Assembly (NCBI GenBank): GCA_900066355.1
Contig: FMEL01000013.1
Span: forward strand, 48,326-112,325
Length of the DNA: 64,000 bases
Origin: an uncultured Ruminococcus sp.
Lineage (GTDB): Bacteria; Bacillota; Clostridia; Lachnospirales; Lachnospiraceae
Direction: 5' to 3'
This document shows, one piece after another, positions 58,984 through 64,000 of the stretch (within the stretch, counting starts at the first letter, position 1; every line of letters starts with the position of its first letter). The notes under the pieces were generated by a model. It was not told the origin of the DNA, searched no databases, and was given only the letters and a program-made list of their open reading frames with translations. Position numbers and translations under genes: made by a program.

Positions 58984-59715
58984 ATGAGTGATAAAATTGT
59001 AATCTGCCTCGAGAAAGGCGGACAGAGAGATATGGCGGAAGCCTTTGCCAGACGTACAGGCTATCGCATTGCAGAAAAACAGGGAGAATATCTGACAGTT
59101 CTTTTCAGTGCAAAAGGAGTGTCTCTGACAGGTTTCGGACTGACTTATCAGGGAGACTTCGAAAATATGCTCCACCGTGTCACGAATGGCAGACTGCAGC
59201 ATGAAATGCTGGTTCGTGCGGCCAAGTCGGAAAAGTCCGGCCGCAGGGCGATTGATGCGACAGCAGGCATGGGCGAAGATGCGTTCCTTTTGGCGGCGCA
59301 GGGTTATGAGGTGACATTGTATGAACAAAACCCGGTGATCGCGGCACTTCTGAAAGATGCGCTGCGTCGTGCAAAGAAACATATGGTTTTAAAAGATATT
59401 ACGGCCCGAATGAAACTGATCGAGGGGAACAGCGTGGAATGTCTGACGAAACAGCTTGATCCGGTAGATGTGATCTATCTTGATCCGATGTTTCCGGCAA
59501 GACAGAAATCCAGCCTGATCAACAAAAAACTTCAGCTGATCCAGAAGCTTGAGCCGCCATGCTCCGAAGAGACAGATCTTTTTGATGCAGCGATCTGGGC
59601 AAATCCGGAAAAGATTATTGTAAAAAGACCATTGAAGAGTGAATTCCTCGCCGGCAGGAAGCCGTCCTACACCTTAAACGGAAAGGCAATCCGGTATGAC
59701 TGCTACACTTTATAG
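58984..59715 (+). CDS. rsmJ: 16S rRNA (guanine1516-N2)-methyltransferase RsmJ-like
   Basis: The 243-residue class I methyltransferase has AIDATAGMGEDAFLLAAQGYE (AdoMet motif I, about residues 89-109; GMGEDAF the core) and the catalytic VIYLDPMFPARQKSSL. These match RsmJ, which methylates 16S rRNA. The N-terminal 80 residues fit the family less closely. GTGAAAG lies just before the ATG, a modest ribosome site. Confidence 0.87.
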   Translation: MSDKIVICLEKGGQRDMAEAFARRTGYRIAEKQGEYLTVLFSAKGVSLTGFGLTYQGDFENMLHRVTNGRLQHEMLVRAAKSEKSGRRAIDATAGMGEDAFLLAAQGYEVTLYEQNPVIAALLKDALRRAKKHMVLKDITARMKLIEGNSVECLTKQLDPVDVIYLDPMFPARQKSSLINKKLQLIQKLEPPCSEETDLFDAAIWANPEKIIVKRPLKSEFLAGRKPSYTLNGKAIRYDCYTL

Positions 59716-59751
59716 AAATTTTGGAAAAAATTCACATAAATAATTTGAATG

Positions 59752-59780
59752 TTGTTGCAAATACAGATTTAGAGTATAAT
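59752..59780 (+). promoter_or_regulatory. Promoter of the Rpn-like gene
   Basis: -35 TTGTTG (59752-59757), 17 bases, perfect -10 TATAAT (59775-59780). Confidence 0.65.
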
Positions 59781-59833
59781 AAATATATAGCCGAAGAATA
59801 GTTTTAGATGTGCTGTAGAAAAGGAGAAAGACT

Positions 59834-60778
59834 TTGAATACAGAAATCAAAAATACAATTCTTACGACAGATAAAGATGCACAATATGATGAAAGTGCGA
59901 AACGATTACTTGGCCAGAAAAGTATCCTGGCCCATATATTAGTAAAGACTGTTGATGAATTTGCAGGAATGGATCCGAAAGATGTGGTTTCTTACATTGA
60001 AGGCGAACCATTTATTAACACTGTCCCGATAGAAACTGGTCTTACTAATACTGTTATTAAAAATGATGAATCTCGAGTGGTTGGTCTTAATTCTGAAAAC
60101 CCGGAACTTCATGAGGGAATGATACGATTTGACATTATATTCTATGTCAGGATGAGGGATGAATTGTCGCAGATTATTATTAATGTAGAAGCCCAAAAGG
60201 ACGAACCGAATGGGTACGATATATTGAATCGGGCAATCTTTTATGTGAGTCGAATGATTTCTTCACAAAAAGAAAGAGATTTTTCAAATTCAAATTATAA
60301 TGATATCAAGCGAGTCTATTCCATCTGGGTATGTATGAATATGCCGGAAAATAGTCTGGAACATATTCATTTGGTGAAGGACAGTATTGTAAATTCCCAT
60401 GAGTGGAAGGGTAAAATGGACTTGGTTAATATTGTGATGATTGGACTGGCTGAAGAACTTCCGGAGTATGAGGAGAAATATGAGTTACATAGATTACTGG
60501 GAGCATTGTTATCTCAGGATTTAACAGCAAACGAAAAACTGGATATCATTGGAAATGAATATGCAATTCCAATGGAAAAGGATTTTAGAGAGGATGTGAG
60601 TATTATGTGTAATTTGAGCCAGAAAATTAAAGAGACTGGAATTGAGATGGGTAAACGGGAAATGATTATGAAAATGTACAACAAAGGTTATACAGCTGCT
60701 CAGATCGCGGATGTAGCTGAAATGGACGAAAAAAAGATAAAAGATATCATAAAAAATGCTGAATTGTTGACAGTATAA
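59834..60778 (+). CDS. Rpn/PD-(D/E)XK nuclease family transposase-like protein
   Basis: The 314-residue protein starts at a TTG eight bases after AAGGAG. The N-terminal half has the PDDEXK core of the Rpn/YhgA-like family: EGMIRFDIIFYVRM (Asp) and IIINVEAQKDE (Glu-x-Gln in place of Glu-x-Lys), then LNRAIFYVSRMISSQ. The C-terminus has a small HTH-like region (GYTAAQIADVAEMDEKKIKDI). The family promotes recombination and some members act in defence. It is AT-rich relative to rsmJ, which fits recent acquisition. A terminator follows. Confidence 0.82.
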   Translation: MNTEIKNTILTTDKDAQYDESAKRLLGQKSILAHILVKTVDEFAGMDPKDVVSYIEGEPFINTVPIETGLTNTVIKNDESRVVGLNSENPELHEGMIRFDIIFYVRMRDELSQIIINVEAQKDEPNGYDILNRAIFYVSRMISSQKERDFSNSNYNDIKRVYSIWVCMNMPENSLEHIHLVKDSIVNSHEWKGKMDLVNIVMIGLAEELPEYEEKYELHRLLGALLSQDLTANEKLDIIGNEYAIPMEKDFREDVSIMCNLSQKIKETGIEMGKREMIMKMYNKGYTAAQIADVAEMDEKKIKDIIKNAELLTV

Positions 60779-60876
60779 AAGATTGAACAGAATCTGATTA
60801 TTCAAATGTTGTGTAATTGGATGTTTGACGGGGTGTTATGCATCAGCTGCGATACAGGTATTTCCACAACAGTTAC

Positions 60877-60917
60877 AAAAAGATGGTGAACCGGACTGAA
60901 TCCACCATCTTTTTTTC
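60877..60917. terminator. Bidirectional terminator
   Basis: AAAAAGATGGTG (60877-60888) and CACCATCTTTTT (60903-60914) pair perfectly over 12 bases between the convergent Rpn-like and anti-sigma genes. Confidence 0.9.
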
Positions 60918-60918
60918 T

Positions 60919-61713
60919 TTATCTTCTGTTATTAATAACCTCTCTCGCCATATCTGCAAGTTCTCCGGCAGATAATTTTCCATCTATTTGCAGCAAAGCA
61001 TACTGGATGCCATCCTTATTCCAGTTAACGCTTTGAACCTGACTGACTTCAATCTGAGAAGCACTGTCATCGTAACTGAATACAACTTTTCCACTGGACT
61101 GGTCTTTTTTATCTTGTTCTGTCAATTCGTAATCATCTGATACCACTTTATTTATATAATGTACATAATACAAATTTGTTTCATTTACAGTGGCAATAAT
61201 ATCACCTGACGGAGTAAGTTTTGAGTTGAATTTCTGCTGTTTAAACGATACAATATCTCCATTCTTCTGATAATCAAAGGACACAGATTTAAAATTCTCA
61301 ATTACATTTGCATTGCCATCCTTAAAACTGTTTTTTCTAATATTGCCCTCTTTGAAGCAGTACCCGTTCTCAAAGGTATCAATCAATACCGGTCTATACC
61401 CAATATCCTTTGTAACCTGTTCTGACGTTGGAAGAGATGTATAATCAGCACGTGATGCAGATGAACTTGTCCACATTGAAATCTTTCCTGTTGCTGCCAC
61501 AGCAGTAACTCCAATTGTAAGTGTTGCAGCTATCAACAAAGGTAATATTTTCTTTTTTGATCTCATAGTCGTTTGCTTCCTTTCTGTATCTGCGAAGTCA
61601 AGTTTTGCATAAACTCTCTGTCTGACATTCTCTGTATCAATATCAAGAGCATTGCAGGAAGTATCTGCCTGTTTTTGTATTCCCAATTCTTTAAGCAAAT
61701 TTTTTCTTCTCAT
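60919..61713 (-). CDS. Anti-sigma-type membrane protein (DUF4367-like)
   Basis: The 264-residue protein has a cytoplasmic N-terminus of about 50 residues, one membrane segment (ILPLLIAATLTIGVTAVAA, about residues 56-74) and an outside domain whose end (WNKDGIQYALLQIDGKLSAGELADMAREV, about 230-258; core WNKDGIQYALL) resembles DUF4367. It overlaps the ECF sigma gene by four bases (ATGA), the typical layout of a sigma factor with its membrane regulator. I infer that it holds that sigma factor until a surface signal arrives. Confidence 0.75.
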   Translation of the reverse strand: MRRKNLLKELGIQKQADTSCNALDIDTENVRQRVYAKLDFADTERKQTTMRSKKKILPLLIAATLTIGVTAVAATGKISMWTSSSASRADYTSLPTSEQVTKDIGYRPVLIDTFENGYCFKEGNIRKNSFKDGNANVIENFKSVSFDYQKNGDIVSFKQQKFNSKLTPSGDIIATVNETNLYYVHYINKVVSDDYELTEQDKKDQSSGKVVFSYDDSASQIEVSQVQSVNWNKDGIQYALLQIDGKLSAGELADMAREVINNRR

Positions 61714-62249
61714 AATTTTTCCTCCGCATCCGATAACATTTTTCTGAGTTTTCTTTTTCCTCTTGAAAGTCTGGCCTTAACTGTAGAAATATTAAGTCCC
61801 ATTGCTTTTGAAATATCCTTGATTTTTTCATCAAATTTATACCGCCTTACAAAAATCTCGCTGTCAGGTTCGCCAAGGCTCATAACTGTTTCCCATACAT
61901 AATTATTGTGAAAATTCTCTTCCATGAAATTTTTGCCATCTGACAGTTCAATATCTTCAAGAGATGTATGATCCATCTTTCTGTTTATCCGTTTCAGAGC
62001 AAAATTCCGGGCAACAGCAGCAAGATATGACCGTAATGTACCTTTCTGCAAATCTATCCTCCCGGTATTCTTCCAAAGTACAACAAACACATCTGCCACA
62101 ATTTCTTCAATATCCTCTTTCGGCAGTGAATTGCCGGCCATATGATACAAAACAGTACTCAAATACGGCGTATAAATTCGGATTGCTTCATCTATGGAAT
62201 TTTTTTCTCTGTTCCTGAGACGCTGCAAAAGTTCTGCTTCATCTGTCAT
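61710..62249 (-). CDS. ECF-family RNA polymerase sigma factor
   Basis: The 179-residue protein has sigma region 2 (DIEEIVADVFVVLWKNTGRID, about residues 46-66; core DIEEIVADVFVVLW) and region 4 with a helix-turn-helix (ISKAMGLNISTVKARLSRGK, cut as MGLNISTVKARLSRGK). It would direct RNA polymerase to a small regulon, probably including itself. The anti-sigma-like gene follows with a four-base overlap. TTTAAAAAGAAAGTAGG-like sequence lies before the ATG. Confidence 0.9.
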   Translation of the reverse strand: MTDEAELLQRLRNREKNSIDEAIRIYTPYLSTVLYHMAGNSLPKEDIEEIVADVFVVLWKNTGRIDLQKGTLRSYLAAVARNFALKRINRKMDHTSLEDIELSDGKNFMEENFHNNYVWETVMSLGEPDSEIFVRRYKFDEKIKDISKAMGLNISTVKARLSRGKRKLRKMLSDAEEKL

Positions 62250-62451
62250 ATCAATCCTACTTTCTTTTTAATATTTTCAAAAATTAAAAGCTTTTAACCT
62301 TTACATTCTTATATATCCTGTCAAAGAGCAAAAAGTTTCAATTTTAGAAAATTATGATATTGATACACCACTTTACAACTTTTTTATAAAAAAATATCGT
62401 ACAGGATTTCCTGATGTATAATGAATTTGGCATAAAACATTACAAAGGAAA

Positions 62452-62817
62452 GTGACCCTGTACGGCAAAACATTATACAGCGAAAAAACACTGATAGGTA
62501 GACTTCAGCAATATTTTTTGATCTATTTTGAAACTTTTTCTGTTCCTCTTGGTTATCGTATGTGGCAGAAAAAAGAGTCTAAATTGGAACTGGCAGCCTC
62601 CATGATCCGGCAGGTTATGCCTGAATTTCACAGCAAAGATCATGTCATCATCCCTTGTGACAGCTGGGATACAAAACACAACCTGCTATCCATCGTTGAT
62701 GAATATCCGAATCCGGATCTGATTGGCAATGCAAGGAGTGCTTCTGTCATGTATGATCTTACTTATGTCCATCTTTTTGTTTGTAAAATTTCTGAAAATA
62801 TTCTGGTGAAATGGTAG
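62452..62817 (+). pseudogene. Remnant of an IS-type (DDE) transposase
   Basis: Starting from a GTG, about 100 codons encode LGYRMWQKKESKLELAASMI, then VIIPCDSWDTKHNLLSIVDEY and LIGNARSASVMYDL. This is the middle of a DDE transposase (LCDSWYPKG...; NVRSDTVLYDLPP pattern) with the first catalytic Asp in CDSW. The N-terminal part and everything after YDL are missing, and the last residues are unrelated. It is an inactive fossil. No terminal inverted repeats were found. Confidence 0.6.
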
Positions 62818-62855
62818 TATAATACGGAGAATGTAAAAAACGTAAGAGAGTAAAA

Positions 62856-63053
62856 ATGAAACTACCGGATAAATTAGCACCGTTTCTGGAATTATTGCAC
62901 ATATACAGAGAAACTGGGTGAGAAAACAGCGAAAGCATATCGGATTGATCTAAGCAGTGTTTTGTTTTTGTCGCCTGTGAAGAGCAAGACAAAGAGAAGC
63001 TAGAGGAATATATTACGGAATTACATAAAAAATACAAACAGAACAGAGATTAA
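62856..63053 (+). pseudogene. Frameshifted N-terminal fragment of a tyrosine recombinase
   Basis: Three frames joined give an integrase core-binding domain: MKLPDKLAPFLELLHIYR (frame from 62856), then EKLGEKTAKAYRIDL in the next frame, then ACEEQDKEKLEEYITELHKKY to the TAA at 63051. The SxKTxxxYRxDL pattern is that of phage/XerC-like recombinases. At least two frameshifts and loss of the catalytic domain make it inactive. It lies beside the transposase remnant. Confidence 0.6.
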
Positions 63054-63196
63054 AAAAAGTGGATATTTCGTTGGCAATGGAAGAGGCAACGGAAAAAAAT
63101 ACTTTTATGAGAACCGATTTCCTTTCCGATGCATCTAATTAGTGTAAAAGTAAACATGAGTAGTAATCCAGCTGGACAAAAGGAGAAGACAAAGTT
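63054..63196 (+). other. Degraded sequence upstream of the second ECF sigma gene
   Basis: No convincing gene is seen. An open stretch of 28 codons from 63060 has no recognisable content. An AAAGGAGAAG site lies about 10 bases before the sigma gene ATG. Confidence 0.4.
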
Positions 63197-63736
63197 ATGA
63201 CAAAAGATGTATTTATTAAGGAGGTTCGGGATGCAGAAGCCATGCTGTATCATATATCAAAGTCCATTCTGAAGAATGACTCTGATTGTGGGGATGCTGT
63301 GCAGAAAACAATTCTTAAGGCATATGAAAAACTTCCCACTTTAAAGAAAGAAAAATATTTCCGAACATGGATCACAAGGATATTGATCAATGAATGCAAA
63401 GGGATTCTTCGGAAAAGAAAAAATGTTATTCCATATGAAGAATATATGGACAATATGAAAATGACTGAGGAGGACAGATACAGTCATTTGTATATGGCGA
63501 TTATGGAACTTCCGGAGGATCTGAGGGTTTTGGTAACATTGTATTATTTAGAAGGATTTTCATTGAAAGAGATCAGTGAGGCTCGGGATATTCCGGAAGG
63601 AACGATCAAAAGCAGACTTTCACGTGCAAGAGAGTTTTTGAAGGTGCAGTTATCCGAAGAAGAGAAAAGACCGGAAACTGGGAAAAACAGCAAGCAATTA
63701 AAGAGAATAACAGGAAAGGGGAAAATGTCATGTTAG
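63197..63736 (+). CDS. ECF-family RNA polymerase sigma factor (SigV-like)
   Basis: The 179-residue protein has sigma region 2 (DCGDAVQKTILKAYEKLPTLK, core DAVQKTILKAYEKL) and TWITRILINECKGILRKRK, then region 4 (LKEISEARDIPEGTIKSRLSRARE, core IPEGTIKSRLSRARE). AAGGAG precedes the ATG. It overlaps the next gene by seven bases. This is a second sigma/anti-sigma pair within 2 kb of the first, and the two are divergent. Confidence 0.92.
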   Translation: MTKDVFIKEVRDAEAMLYHISKSILKNDSDCGDAVQKTILKAYEKLPTLKKEKYFRTWITRILINECKGILRKRKNVIPYEEYMDNMKMTEEDRYSHLYMAIMELPEDLRVLVTLYYLEGFSLKEISEARDIPEGTIKSRLSRAREFLKVQLSEEEKRPETGKNSKQLKRITGKGKMSC

Positions 63737-64000
63737 AGAAGAAATGGAATCATATCGCACCGGAAGTACCACAGGATTTTCATAATAAATTTGAAGATAC
63801 ACTAAAACAGATTGAACAGGCGGATTCAGTTGATAAAAAATACAAAAGAAAAAAAATCAGTGGACGATTATTGATTGCAGCAGCAGTAATCTGTACTGGT
63901 ATGGCTGTTACTGTGGCTGCAAAAGAGTTCTTTAAATGGAATGATTACCTGGTGAAAAGACTGGATCCATCGGAGGAACAGCAGGAGACACTGCAGGAAT
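63730..64000 (+). CDS. Anti-sigma-type membrane protein, partial (DUF4179-like)
   Basis: The first 90 residues are visible and the gene runs off the window. It has a cytoplasmic N-terminus (HIAPEVPQDFHNKFEDTLKQI), a basic KKYKRKK stretch and a membrane segment (LLIAAAVICTGMAVTVAA, about residues 45-62), then the FKWNDYLVKRLD-type linker of DUF4179 proteins. The ATG overlaps the end of the sigma gene, the usual layout for a sigma factor and its regulator. Confidence 0.8.
   Translation, partial: MLEKKWNHIAPEVPQDFHNKFEDTLKQIEQADSVDKKYKRKKISGRLLIAAAVICTGMAVTVAAKEFFKWNDYLVKRLDPSEEQQETLQE

Noticed and set aside
1..64000. tRNA, rRNA genes or CRISPR arrays
   Set aside because: No cloverleaf with matching arms, no rRNA-like conserved blocks and no regularly spaced direct repeats were found by eye.

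Overview
The window reads as the chromosome of an anaerobic, spore-forming, low-GC Gram-positive bacterium of the Lachnospiraceae type (Blautia/Dorea/Ruminococcus relatives; the genus cannot be fixed from sequence alone). The evidence is an electron-bifurcating [FeFe] hydrogenase (HydABC), NfnAB, the redox repressor Rex, one-carbon folate enzymes (FchA, FolD), sporulation genes (spoIVA, yqfC, yqfD) and AGGAGG-type ribosome binding sites. No rRNA, tRNA or CRISPR array was seen.

Layout. 0.1-2.4 kb: fchA-folD plus a secreted glucosaminidase. 2.5-8.5 kb: a monomeric [FeFe] hydrogenase divergent from hydCBA. 8.6-8.9 kb: a large imperfect hairpin with no coding explanation. 8.9-14.4 kb: fumarase (two subunits), spoIVA, a FliB-like methylase and a cation antiporter. 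14.6-16.4 kb: glmS. 16.6-23.0 kb: an exopolysaccharide-initiation operon with two polyprenyl glycosylphosphotransferases, interrupted by an AT-rich three-gene block (DUF262-like protein, DUF3696-type ATPase, unrecognised protein). 23.0-26.9 kb: an accessory scrapyard with a truncated YobI-like NTPase, a frameshifted dCTP deaminase, an AAA/PD-(D/E)XK protein and a decayed HigB-like toxin. 26.7-31.1 kb: a small membrane protein, an intracellular subtilase, icd and an ABC-F ATPase. 31.3-41.3 kb: rex, nnr, alr, an orphan MazF-type toxin, a CBS protein, yebC, a ClpP-like protease, nfnAB and uppP. 41.4-51.8 kb: ftsK, rlmH, small genes, yqfCD-phoH-ybeY and proB-DUF896-cyclo-ligase-proA. 51.9-58.8 kb: a large wall-attached protein, an M14-like pseudo-peptidase, miaB, a histone-H1-like protein, dus and an acidic membrane-anchored protein. 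59-64 kb: rsmJ, an Rpn-like nuclease and two ECF sigma/anti-sigma pairs flanking transposase and integrase remnants.

How it works together. HydABC, NfnAB and Rex form a redox module linking NADH, NADPH, ferredoxin and H2. FolD has lost residues needed for its cyclohydrolase activity, so the adjacent FchA probably supplies that step. GlmS, UppP, Alr and the glycosylphosphotransferases feed envelope synthesis.

Strongest candidates for something new: (1) the three-gene block at 18729-21543, a plausible uncharacterised defence module inside a polysaccharide operon; (2) spoIVA and yqfC, where a terminator-like hairpin hides the ribosome binding site and a SigE-like promoter with identical geometry would start transcription inside the loop; (3) the 283-base hairpin element at 8576-8858.
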